A stretch of 14,152 nucleotides of DNA, taken from positions 1-14,152 of the forward strand of contig JAHHTR010000050.1 in the NCBI GenBank assembly GCA_020024515.1, written 5' to 3'. The translations under genes were made by a program, and so were the position numbers. Below, piece by piece: positions 1 to 8,025 of this stretch. Below the pieces are notes generated by a model. The model made no database searches, was not told where the DNA came from, and saw nothing but the letters and a program-made list of their open reading frames with translations. The stretch comes from Angelakisella sp. GTDB taxonomy: Bacteria; Bacillota; Clostridia; Oscillospirales; Ruminococcaceae. The stretch's first letter is position 1. Every line of letters starts with the position of its first letter.

Positions 1-213
1 GATGAATCAGCATTTTTATGTATTTATAAGTATAGAAATATAAAGTTTATTATATTTTTACAACAGTAAGTATGTGTTTTTTAAGAAAGATTAGCCATAA
101 ACTCGCAATATTGCACAAAAAAGTTAAGTTATATAAAAATTTTAAAAAAATATTGTAAAAAAAGACAAAATATGATAATATTATACATAGTAAAAAGAAA
201 GGACATTAAATAA
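1..213. other. AT-rich intergenic leader upstream of the M60 gene
   Basis: No convincing gene or RNA is visible here. The stretch is very AT-rich and contains the promoter and ribosome binding site of the downstream peptidase gene. It also has a short perfect palindrome, GCAATATTGC, at 105-114. What lies upstream is outside the window. Confidence 0.6.
153..181 (+). promoter_or_regulatory. Candidate sigma-A promoter for the M60/cohesin operon
   Basis: TTGTAA at 153-158 and TAATAT at 176-181 are separated by 17 bases and would drive the downstream operon. The background is extremely AT-rich, so other -10-like hexamers overlap (for example GATAAT at 174-179) and the assignment is tentative. A ribosome binding site, AAAGGA, lies at 198-203, ten bases before the ATG. 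Confidence 0.45.
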
Positions 214-3200
214 ATGAAAAAACTGGTAAGTATCATACTTGCATTTTCAATAGCACTACCAAGTCTGAATTTCAAAGCTATGGCGGCTCAAAGAAATACA
301 GACTCAAAAGGTGAAATCAGTGTTGTTTTGCAGATGCAATATCCAGAGGACGCAGCGGCACTTTTGGATAAAGGTCTGCAAATAGAGCTGCAAAATCAAG
401 ATGGAAGTAAATTAAAAACAGCAACATTTCGAGAAGAACTTTCCTATACAGAATCGTTTCCTCTCTTGAATGGAACAGCGAAAGTTACAGCAAATGTATT
501 GGATGCGGAAGGCTTTTCGCTTATAATGGGGACACAGAGCAAAGCTTCTTATTTTCAGGTAGATTTCTCTGGTCTTCCAAATAAACAGGAGTATAAGGTT
601 GCTTTGCGAGGAGATGGCTATAAAACTTATATTTCAAATACCCTTAGACTTAATGATTATTCTCGTAAATTGGTTGTAAATACTGCGAATAATACTTTTA
701 CTATTGGTGATGTAAATCAGGATAAAGAGGTCAATCGAGTTGACCTTGAAATGGTTGATAAAAAGCTTGGTAGTTCGGATAAAGTGACAGATCTTAATCG
801 TGATGGAATAGTAGATATAGTGGATATTATGCTTGTAAACAGTCAGCTTGATGTAACAGGCGAAGCGAGTATTTATGAAACTGCTTTGATTGTTGAAAAT
901 GTAAGCATTCCGCTTAATGGTGTAACTTCTGACAGTGATCCCCAAAATATATTTGTGTCTGACGGTTCATCAGTTAAGTTTACTGCGGATAGAGGAAAAG
1001 CACTGGAAATTCCGTTAGTATTTGAAGAAGCCAAAACTATGGGACAAATTCAAATTTCTACACCACAGGTAAATGGCGAAATAGAAGAAGGTCATCTTAT
1101 TATGGAATACGCAAACGGTAAGAAAGAAACTATTCCTTTTGCAAGTGAAAGACCTGATGGTGTACATGCGATTGTAAGAACGGGTTCAAATAATGTAATT
1201 ACAATCGATTTAGGAAAACAAGTTGCGGTTAAAAAGGTCACAATCGTTGTAACAAAAGTTGAGGGGCAAGATGGTAAGCCAAACTTTGCGGTTGTTGATA
1301 AAGTAGAGTTTTTGAAAGATGTTGTTCCTGCAAATCCGCAAGCAAATGCGTCTGTTCCAGGTGGATTGACTGCAAAAGCGGGCAATGAAACTGTTAATTT
1401 GAGCTGGAAACCTGTTAACAATGTCACAGGTTATTTGGTAAAATACGGTGAGCGTTCAGGTTTCTATAATCGAGAGCTTTATGTTGAACTACCAAAAGCT
1501 GAGATTACAACATTAGACAATCTAAAAACTTATTATTTTGTTGTTCATGCTGTCAATGGTGCATGGACTGGTCCTGCTTCCGCTGAGGTAAAAGCAATTC
1601 CACAACCGACAAGTGCACCTCTACCACCTGATAATCTTAAACTTGAAGGATTGGATCGTGGAATTCAGGCAAATTGGAGCAAAACAAAAAATTCAAAAGG
1701 CTATAATATTTACTATAAAAAAGCAACTGATTCAAAATTCACAAAAGCAAACAAAGAACTTTTGACAAGCACAAACAGTGCAATTAGTGGCTTGGAAAAT
1801 GATGTGGAATACCAAGTTTATGTAACAGCTGTAAACGATATTGGCGAAAGCCGTCCGTCTCTTATCTCCACAGCAATACCAAAACATATAAAAATCGATG
1901 AGCCGGAAGGTATCCCAAGTTTTGGCAGACTTCAAACAGCTGATATTTTAGAATCTGTAAAAGGTACTGATAATATTGACTATTCACAATATCCAAATGG
2001 TTATAAGGCAGAAAATGTATGTGACGGAGACTATGCAACTCACTGGACAGCACGAGATTATTGGAGAAATATGAGGTTTGAGTTTACATTTAAAGAGCCA
2101 CAGGAAATGAACTATGTAATTTATGTGCCACGTTTGGATGGTGCATATCGTAGAAGTTTATCAAAATATAATATTGATGTTTGGTTTACCGATGATCCAA
2201 AAGAAGAACCTACACATCTTGTACAAAGAGGCTCTATTAAAGGTGATATGTCACGTACAGGATTTGGCATTCTTCCTTTCCCAAAGACATCTGGTATCAA
2301 AAGAATTGGTATCAGCACAGCCCAATGGGAAGGATCTCCTACAACGGTTAGCCTTTCGGAAGTAATTTTCTATGAAGCTAGCAATATTGATGAGCAAATT
2401 GGAAAACTATTTAAAAATGACAGTTATACAGCACTTAATGATGGCGTAACAGAAGAAAAGATTGTAGAGCTGGAAAAAGCAGTTCCAAATGGTTTCTATA
2501 TTGATGAAACACTACTTCTTGATGAACTTGCTTTGGCTCGTAAACTGCTGAAAAATGATAACTCCGGACTTGGCAGAATTATTGACAAAGTAGATTCTCG
2601 CAACGCAATAGGAGATATTAAACGTATCAATACATTCCAACCACTGGGAGTAACTGTACAATCGGGACAAGATATTGCTATTTATGCAGATTTCCCTGAA
2701 GGTGAAACATTGACAGTTGTTCCTACTCAGTATTTTGCAGAGGCAGGCTCATGGGCAGGTACTCCGATAACTCTTTCAAAAGGACGTAATGTAATCAAAA
2801 TGCCACAAATGACCACCATTGATACACAAAAGGGTGGAGCACTATATTTAAAATATTCGGGAGATAAAGCTGATCAGATAAAGCTTCAAATTCGCGGAAA
2901 CTATACTGCAATTCCAATGCTTGAACTTGCAGATTGGGATAATTTGAGCGAAAGCGAACGTCGTTTACGTATTTCAACTTATGTTACTGAACTTGAAGCA
3001 TATGTGGGTAAATTACCTGCAAATGCACAGACGGTAATTCACAATGCAACTGAGATTTCAATGCCGAATGTTCTACTTTCATTGCCGGCAGATCAAGTTT
3101 TGGTAGGTGTACGCGCAAATACAAATTCGCATGAACAAAAGGTAGATAAGCTTTATAACAATACTCTTGCATGGAAAGACCTTATAGCAGTTCTTTATAA

Positions 3201-5025
3201 GACACATGGAATCAGTGATCCGTCAACTGAGGCATCTCGCCAAAATATTCGTTATGCAAGAATGTTCAGTAATGCATTTATGTATGCAAGTGGCGAGCAT
3301 ATTGGTATCGGTTACGGCTCCGTCGCAGGACTCGTACAGGGACAACCTGTTTCTATGACAGGTAACAAGGCAAACCGATTATTTGGCTGGGGAATAGCAC
3401 ACGAAATTGGTCACGTAATGGATACAATAGGCAAAGCGGAGATTACAAATAATATTTATTCATTGTTTGGACAGACATATGACGGAAATCAAAATATCCT
3501 ACGTTCACGTTTAGAGGATAACTATTCATCAATTTTCCAAAAAACAGCGATAGGCGCACCGGGTGAAGCAAACGATGTATTTATCGCCCTTGCAATGTAT
3601 TGGCAATTACATCTTGCATATGATGATGCAGATGATAACTTCTTCTATCACTACAATACAAAGTTGCGTGAAGGTGTTGGTGACGAATTTACAGGTAATG
3701 ATCGTATTGCTGTAATTTCAAGTGCGGTAGCACAAAAGAATTTGACAGAATTCTTCACACGTTGGGGATTTCAGCTTAGCGGAAGTGCCATTGCAGCAAT
3801 GGAAAACTATGAGGAAGAAACACGTGCAATTTACTATCTAAGTGATGATTCTCGTCGTTATCGTTTGAACAAAGGCGGTGCTGTCAATGGCAATATTCAA
3901 GTTTCTGCATCAATAGACGGTAAAGACACAACAGTTAAAATTACCGGTTTGCAAAATGCTGAGAATGTACAGGGTTATGAGATTACCCGTAACGGAAAAC
4001 GTGTTGCTTTTGTTATGGAGCCAATATTTAAGGAAACAATCAGTTCTATGAATAATGTAGCATTTACATATTCGGTTCGTGCAATTGATTTATTGGGTAA
4101 TGTGATTGATACAGCAGAATCAAACGAAGTTGAAATTCGTCATAATGGATTGGTTCCACGTGATCAATATGAGATCACTCCACAAGATGACGGTAGTTAT
4201 ATTGTATCATTTAAAAATAAAACAGAAATTGCCGGTGTACAAATTAATGGCGTAGAAGTAGACAATATAAAACCAAATAATAAAAAATCCATAAATAAGA
4301 TATTGGGAATAAGTAATTTACCATTGGAAAGTAGCAACTTAACATTTATGACAGAAACTGATAAGGGTAATAAAAATGTACTTACATTAACTGCTGACGA
4401 AGCACTAAAAGAGCAAGATCATGTTCATTTCTTTAAACGTGAAGGAGCACCTGATGACTCTATCGGAATATATGATACTCAAAAGATTGTAATTCGAGGA
4501 CTACCTGAAAAACTTTCAATAAGTGATATTTCATTTATCTTGTATCCGGGAGATAATATTACACTTAATGATATGGCGATAGGATATTTGGAATCATCTT
4601 ATGATCAAATTCCGGCAGGTTCTCTAGTAGTTGTTGGAACGTATCGAGGTGATCCGATTTATAATACTATTCGTGTGAACGGTAAATTTACCGTACTTGA
4701 CGGAAAAGGTCAGCAGCAGACAATAGAACGTGCTATTGGTGGAGAGGTTTATATGTTTGCAGAGGTGCCGGACGATAACGCTCTTGCTGAAATTAACAAT
4801 GGTATATGGATTTTTGTACCTAATCAGCAAAATGAATCTGAACTGCAAGGTAATGGTGCATGTGTGACAAGTCTATTGCCAAGTCAGATTAAAGCAGAGC
4901 TTTATCGTACGGATAATCCTGACGGAAGCGGTGGAAAACGACTGGTAAGTAATACTATGTGGATTTCCACACCGACAAAAGATACAATGCCAACTATTAG
5001 CTTAACAGGAGGTGACGTCGAATGA
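214..5025 (+). CDS. Secreted M60-family zinc metallopeptidase with dockerin, FN3 and discoidin-like modules
   Basis: Large secreted peptidase of the M60/enhancin group (ZmpB-like), a family known for cleaving mucin-type O-glycoproteins. The signal peptide spans residues 1-25, with cleavage near AMA-A. An unassigned beta-rich domain (about 30-155) is followed by a dockerin at 165-212. Both of its calcium loops are complete: D166/N168/D170/N174/D177 and D193/N195/D197/D201/D204. A beta-sandwich region follows (about 220-370), then FN3 modules (about 381-465 and 470-556), an F5/8 type C (discoidin)-like module (about 575-722) and the M60 domain (about 800-1160). The zinc site is HEIGH (H1063, E1064, H1067), with E1076 the likely third ligand, matching HEXXH-x8-E. 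After an FN3-like part (about 1225-1308), residues 1310-1603 are not recognised. There is no sortase motif, SLH domain or transmembrane anchor, so attachment probably relies on the dockerin. The ATG at 214 follows AAAGGA. The gene overlaps the next by ATGA. The peptidase and dockerin calls are strong; the mucin substrate is inferred from the family. Confidence 0.92.
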   Translation: MKKLVSIILAFSIALPSLNFKAMAAQRNTDSKGEISVVLQMQYPEDAAALLDKGLQIELQNQDGSKLKTATFREELSYTESFPLLNGTAKVTANVLDAEGFSLIMGTQSKASYFQVDFSGLPNKQEYKVALRGDGYKTYISNTLRLNDYSRKLVVNTANNTFTIGDVNQDKEVNRVDLEMVDKKLGSSDKVTDLNRDGIVDIVDIMLVNSQLDVTGEASIYETALIVENVSIPLNGVTSDSDPQNIFVSDGSSVKFTADRGKALEIPLVFEEAKTMGQIQISTPQVNGEIEEGHLIMEYANGKKETIPFASERPDGVHAIVRTGSNNVITIDLGKQVAVKKVTIVVTKVEGQDGKPNFAVVDKVEFLKDVVPANPQANASVPGGLTAKAGNETVNLSWKPVNNVTGYLVKYGERSGFYNRELYVELPKAEITTLDNLKTYYFVVHAVNGAWTGPASAEVKAIPQPTSAPLPPDNLKLEGLDRGIQANWSKTKNSKGYNIYYKKATDSKFTKANKELLTSTNSAISGLENDVEYQVYVTAVNDIGESRPSLISTAIPKHIKIDEPEGIPSFGRLQTADILESVKGTDNIDYSQYPNGYKAENVCDGDYATHWTARDYWRNMRFEFTFKEPQEMNYVIYVPRLDGAYRRSLSKYNIDVWFTDDPKEEPTHLVQRGSIKGDMSRTGFGILPFPKTSGIKRIGISTAQWEGSPTTVSLSEVIFYEASNIDEQIGKLFKNDSYTALNDGVTEEKIVELEKAVPNGFYIDETLLLDELALARKLLKNDNSGLGRIIDKVDSRNAIGDIKRINTFQPLGVTVQSGQDIAIYADFPEGETLTVVPTQYFAEAGSWAGTPITLSKGRNVIKMPQMTTIDTQKGGALYLKYSGDKADQIKLQIRGNYTAIPMLELADWDNLSESERRLRISTYVTELEAYVGKLPANAQTVIHNATEISMPNVLLSLPADQVLVGVRANTNSHEQKVDKLYNNTLAWKDLIAVLYKTHGISDPSTEASRQNIRYARMFSNAFMYASGEHIGIGYGSVAGLVQGQPVSMTGNKANRLFGWGIAHEIGHVMDTIGKAEITNNIYSLFGQTYDGNQNILRSRLEDNYSSIFQKTAIGAPGEANDVFIALAMYWQLHLAYDDADDNFFYHYNTKLREGVGDEFTGNDRIAVISSAVAQKNLTEFFTRWGFQLSGSAIAAMENYEEETRAIYYLSDDSRRYRLNKGGAVNGNIQVSASIDGKDTTVKITGLQNAENVQGYEITRNGKRVAFVMEPIFKETISSMNNVAFTYSVRAIDLLGNVIDTAESNEVEIRHNGLVPRDQYEITPQDDGSYIVSFKNKTEIAGVQINGVEVDNIKPNNKKSINKILGISNLPLESSNLTFMTETDKGNKNVLTLTADEALKEQDHVHFFKREGAPDDSIGIYDTQKIVIRGLPEKLSISDISFILYPGDNITLNDMAIGYLESSYDQIPAGSLVVVGTYRGDPIYNTIRVNGKFTVLDGKGQQQTIERAIGGEVYMFAEVPDDNALAEINNGIWIFVPNQQNESELQGNGACVTSLLPSQIKAELYRTDNPDGSGGKRLVSNTMWISTPTKDTMPTISLTGGDVE
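5007..5015 (+). promoter_or_regulatory. Consensus Shine-Dalgarno inside the 3' end of the M60 gene
   Basis: AGGAGGTGA lies six bases before the ATG at 5022 and fully matches the usual anti-SD sequence. It sits in the last codons of the peptidase gene, whose TGA overlaps the next start as ATGA. This suggests coupled, efficient translation of the second gene. Confidence 0.85.
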
Positions 5026-6422
5026 AAATAAAAAAGATTTTTATAAATGTTGCAGTAATACTGATTTTGTCAGTATGCTGTACGGTGGTAGCTTTTGCAG
5101 CTTCCTCAGTTCCAAGCTTGGAATTGCGAGAGACAGGTATAAAGAATCAATATAGTATAACATTTCGTAATTGGAGCAGTGAGTATTATGGTGTAGAGTT
5201 TGATATTGCAATCAATCAAAGTAATCTTAATTTTGATATGGAATGGCTGGATAAACAAGAGTCCAGTTATCAAAATGTTAAAAGTGAACAGAGCGGTGAT
5301 AAAACTGTACTTAAATTTTATTATGCAAAACGAACACCAATTTCAAACAGTAATTCTGCTCGCATTGGTGAAATAACACTACCTAATTTGAACAGTAATT
5401 CTAAATTTACCACATCGGGAAATATTACACTGGTAGACGGTAATGCACAAAAAATACAGTTTTATGATATGAACATTTCAGTTGTTACTATTCCATCCGG
5501 TGGTGGTAATTCTGGTGAGTCAGGTGGCTCAAATGGCTCAGATAATTTTGTTCCAATGCTTGATTGGAGTGATTTGAAAAATCAAGTTAAAGTAGGAAAT
5601 GATGGAGTAAAGCGTATTAATATTTCTCTTGAAAAAAATCCATATATTTATACTGATATTCTTCAAGAGTTAAAAAACGGTAAAATAATTGCAACTTTCA
5701 AGTATAAAGATTATCAGTGGGAAATTGATGGTTCATCAATCAAAACACTACCACAAGATAGAATATATTATGATTTATCAGTAGAAAAACTTTTTTTAAA
5801 AAATATTTCTGCGACTGTTGATAATACTGATATTTTGCAGTTTGAAACTACTTTTAAAGGCTCACTTCCTTTCACAGCAACTTTGATATATCCTATTGGA
5901 ATACAATATGCGGATAAAACAGTATATGTATCAAATTATAATGAGCAAAATGGTATATTAAGCTATCAAACCAATACAAAAATTGATGAAAACGGTAATA
6001 TTAGAGTTTCATTTACAAATCTTGATAAACATGTTGTTACATTAAGAAATTTTTGGAACACACAACCTGTTGCACCTGAAAGTAATGTTACAGAAAATCA
6101 GACAACATCACAACCTACCGAACAGCAAAACGTAGATCTAATCGTTCCGGGTATTGACAGTGCGGAGATTGAAAAGGTTGAACAAAGTGAGCAAATTGAG
6201 AAAGAAGACAAGAGTGATGTTGAGTCTTCTTTGACAGAAGTGCCTTTTGACTCCGAGAAAAAGACAAATATTTTGATTTATATTATCTTGATGGTCGGTA
6301 TTGCTCTGTTGGTGTTTATAGCTATTAGAGCAGTTGTATATTTTCAAATGATTAAAAAAATAAAGCATCGCAAAAGAAAACAAAATATTCAAAGTAAAAC
6401 AGACATAAACAGTAAAAAATAA
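5022..6422 (+). CDS. Membrane-anchored surface protein with a cohesin-like domain
   Basis: Probable surface receptor or scaffold for the upstream dockerin-bearing peptidase. The 466-residue protein starts with a signal peptide (about 1-27, ending VAFAA). A beta-rich domain at about 29-155 resembles cohesins: it has a GVEFDI strand followed by an asparagine-rich loop (61-72), an LKFYYA strand and a late IGEITL strand. A Gly/Ser linker (158-174) joins it to a second extracellular domain (about 176-345). The end of that domain (TVYVSNYNEQNGILSY, then DENGNIRVSF) resembles a module frequent in clostridial cohesin/dockerin surface proteins. A Thr/Gln/Pro and then acidic stalk (346-413) leads to one transmembrane helix (about 416-440) and a short Lys/Arg-rich cytoplasmic tail. 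The topology is type I, outside to inside. The gene overlaps the peptidase gene by ATGA, and a terminator follows. The membrane anchor is clear. The cohesin assignment rests on pattern likeness and context, and the domain could instead be a related carbohydrate-binding-like sandwich. Confidence 0.8.
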   Translation: MKIKKIFINVAVILILSVCCTVVAFAASSVPSLELRETGIKNQYSITFRNWSSEYYGVEFDIAINQSNLNFDMEWLDKQESSYQNVKSEQSGDKTVLKFYYAKRTPISNSNSARIGEITLPNLNSNSKFTTSGNITLVDGNAQKIQFYDMNISVVTIPSGGGNSGESGGSNGSDNFVPMLDWSDLKNQVKVGNDGVKRINISLEKNPYIYTDILQELKNGKIIATFKYKDYQWEIDGSSIKTLPQDRIYYDLSVEKLFLKNISATVDNTDILQFETTFKGSLPFTATLIYPIGIQYADKTVYVSNYNEQNGILSYQTNTKIDENGNIRVSFTNLDKHVVTLRNFWNTQPVAPESNVTENQTTSQPTEQQNVDLIVPGIDSAEIEKVEQSEQIEKEDKSDVESSLTEVPFDSEKKTNILIYIILMVGIALLVFIAIRAVVYFQMIKKIKHRKRKQNIQSKTDINSKK

Positions 6423-6439
6423 ACGGTAAAAATAAACAG

Positions 6440-6481
6440 CCTTCTGTTGTAGAATTAAAATATGACAGAAGGTCATTTTTT
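6440..6481 (+). terminator. Rho-independent terminator of the M60/cohesin operon
   Basis: CCTTCTGT at 6440-6447 pairs with ACAGAAGG at 6465-6472. The stem extends inward by four further pairs (two A-U, two G-U) and is followed by TCATTTTTT. It lies 17 bases after the stop codon of the cohesin-like gene. Confidence 0.85.
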
Positions 6482-6539
6482 GAGATTATTTACTCTAACG
6501 TTAAAAACTTATTATGGTTTAATAAACAGTTTAAAAAAT

Positions 6540-6569
6540 TTGACATAAATTTTAGACTTATGCTATAAT
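6540..6569 (+). promoter_or_regulatory. Near-consensus extended -10 promoter for the GGDEF gene
   Basis: TTGACA at 6540-6545 and TATAAT at 6564-6569 are separated by 18 bases. TGC just before the -10 adds an extended -10 element. The match suggests strong vegetative transcription. A small dyad follows immediately (CATAGA at 6570-6575, TCTATG at 6586-6591). It spans the likely start site and could be an operator or a 5' hairpin. Confidence 0.85.
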
Positions 6570-6637
6570 CATAGATGTTGATATTTCTATGATTTTGCAC
6601 TTTTTTAATTATTATTAGGTGGAGGTTAATTTATTAA

Positions 6638-7780
6638 ATGAATATTATAAATGAAGTGAGAAAATATTTTAAAACAGCAAAATTTCAAGAACTTCATTTT
6701 CAAACGAAAATTCAAGAATATGTATGCAAAATTCAGCAAATATTTTCTCTTTTTTTGGTGGTATTCTTTGTCATTAATATAATAATCGTTAGTAGTATAA
6801 GTTTTTTTACACTTAAACAGCTCAATAAAGCCAGTTGGATATCACTTTTACAATTATTTTTATGTATAGGTGCTTATATTTTATTCAGTACATATTTAAA
6901 GACACATAAAAAATATATATTGCCAATGTCATATCTTAATATTTTTCAAGTATTGTTTCTTTTTGAGGTACAATATTTTTTATATGATGAATATATGTCA
7001 TTTGCTGTAATTATGGGTATCACTATTGTCAGTTCTCTAACAATTATTGGACATATCGGAAAATATTCAAGTATTGTTTTGATAATATCTGTAATAGATA
7101 TTGCTATATCGTGCTACAAAAAACCCAATGAAATAAATAGTTATGTTATGAATCTTTATATACTTGATAATTTATTTATTATGATGATAGCAATCAGTAC
7201 TAATTTTTATACTAATTGTTTGAAATATAAGCAGTTTGAAGATGAGGAAAAACTTATTTATTTAAGCGAAAAAGATGGATTAACGGGTTTATGTAATCGT
7301 AAAGCTTTGGAAAACGCAGTAAATAATTCTGCTTTGGAAAATACTATTTCAGCTTTTATTATTCTTGATTTGGATAACTTTAAAACACTTAATGATACAT
7401 TTGGACATGGTGTAGGAGATGATTGCTTACGAGAAGTTGGAGATAAGCTTAAACGAATATTCAGAGAGGTTGACTGTGTAAGCCGTTTGGGTGGCGATGA
7501 ATTTGTTATTTTTATTTCAGATGTCAAAAATACAGATTGGGTTATGAAACGTACAAAAACGATGATAGAAAATATACCTAAAACATATACAAAGAACAAG
7601 GACAGTATTACTGTAACGTGTAGTATTGGTGTTGCATTTTGCGAAGAAAAAGGTAACGATTTATATGAAAAATTATATCAATCGGCTGATATGGCAATGT
7701 ATCACTCTAAAAAAAATGGAAAAAACTGTGTATTTTGTTTTAATGATTTACAAAGTCAAATAAAACAAAAAAATATATAG
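6638..7780 (+). CDS. Membrane diguanylate cyclase (GGDEF domain)
   Basis: Makes cyclic di-GMP from two GTP at the inner face of the membrane. The 380-residue protein has an N-terminal membrane region with about five to six hydrophobic segments between residues 35 and 193. This probably acts as a sensor or dimerisation module with no recognised sensory fold. A short coupling helix (about 196-210) leads into the GGDEF domain (about 211-370). The catalytic features are intact: DGLTGLCNR at 213-221, the metal-binding aspartate D244 in DLDNFK, and GGDEF at 285-289. An RxxD inhibitory site (R276-D279) lies five residues before GGDEF, so product inhibition is expected. There is no EAL or HD-GYP domain. 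The ATG is preceded by GGTGGAGGT at 6618-6626. The gene has its own promoter and stands alone between a terminator and a convergent operon. Confidence 0.93.
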   Translation: MNIINEVRKYFKTAKFQELHFQTKIQEYVCKIQQIFSLFLVVFFVINIIIVSSISFFTLKQLNKASWISLLQLFLCIGAYILFSTYLKTHKKYILPMSYLNIFQVLFLFEVQYFLYDEYMSFAVIMGITIVSSLTIIGHIGKYSSIVLIISVIDIAISCYKKPNEINSYVMNLYILDNLFIMMIAISTNFYTNCLKYKQFEDEEKLIYLSEKDGLTGLCNRKALENAVNNSALENTISAFIILDLDNFKTLNDTFGHGVGDDCLREVGDKLKRIFREVDCVSRLGGDEFVIFISDVKNTDWVMKRTKTMIENIPKTYTKNKDSITVTCSIGVAFCEEKGNDLYEKLYQSADMAMYHSKKNGKNCVFCFNDLQSQIKQKNI

Positions 7781-7831
7781 TATTATAGAGATAAATCTAT
7801 TATTAAAATGTAAAATGGCAAAAGTTTTATG

Positions 7832-7883
7832 TAGTTTAAAAAGGACTGTGTTTCTGTGGAAACTATGAGGTCTTTTTAAACTA
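7832..7883. repeat. Nested inverted repeat in the convergent intergenic region
   Basis: A perfect 12-base arm, TAGTTTAAAAAG (7832-7843), pairs with CTTTTTAAACTA (7872-7883). Inside it a second small hairpin forms: GTTTC (7850-7854), loop TGTG, GAAAC (7859-7863). It lies 51 bases after the GGDEF stop codon. It could be a terminator, an RNA stability element or a mobile-element remnant. It lacks the GC-rich stem of a classic terminator. Confidence 0.6.
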
Positions 7884-7949
7884 TAATAATTTATCTTTTT
7901 TATATGTTATGGTAAAAAAATTGATTTTTAAAATTAAATATAAAGAAAT

Positions 7950-7995
7950 AATCTCATCACTCTACAATAAATTTTATAGGTAGAATGATGAGATT
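7950..7995. terminator. Bidirectional terminator between convergent GGDEF gene and zinc operon
   Basis: AATCTCATCACTCTAC (7950-7965) and GTAGAATGATGAGATT (7980-7995) form a 16-position stem with one mismatch and a 14-base loop. T-rich sequence follows on both strands (TTTATT on the + side, ATTTCTTTAT on the - side). It lies 30 bases past the end of the lipoprotein gene and 169 bases past the GGDEF gene, so it can stop transcription from either direction. Confidence 0.8.
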
Positions 7996-8025
7996 TTATT
8001 TACTGCCATATTATGCAGTGTTTAT

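Noticed and set aside
105..114. Palindrome GCAATATTGC upstream of the M60 promoter
   Set aside because: It is only 10 bases in very AT-rich DNA and matches no operator I know. Chance is a reasonable explanation.
634..945. Opposite-strand open frame inside the dockerin region of the M60 gene
   Set aside because: It lies wholly within a well-supported gene, has no ribosome binding site or recognisable protein features, and is low complexity.
214..6422. Classical cellulosome cluster
   Set aside because: There is no glycoside hydrolase, no multi-cohesin scaffoldin and no cellulose-binding module. The catalytic domain is a peptidase.
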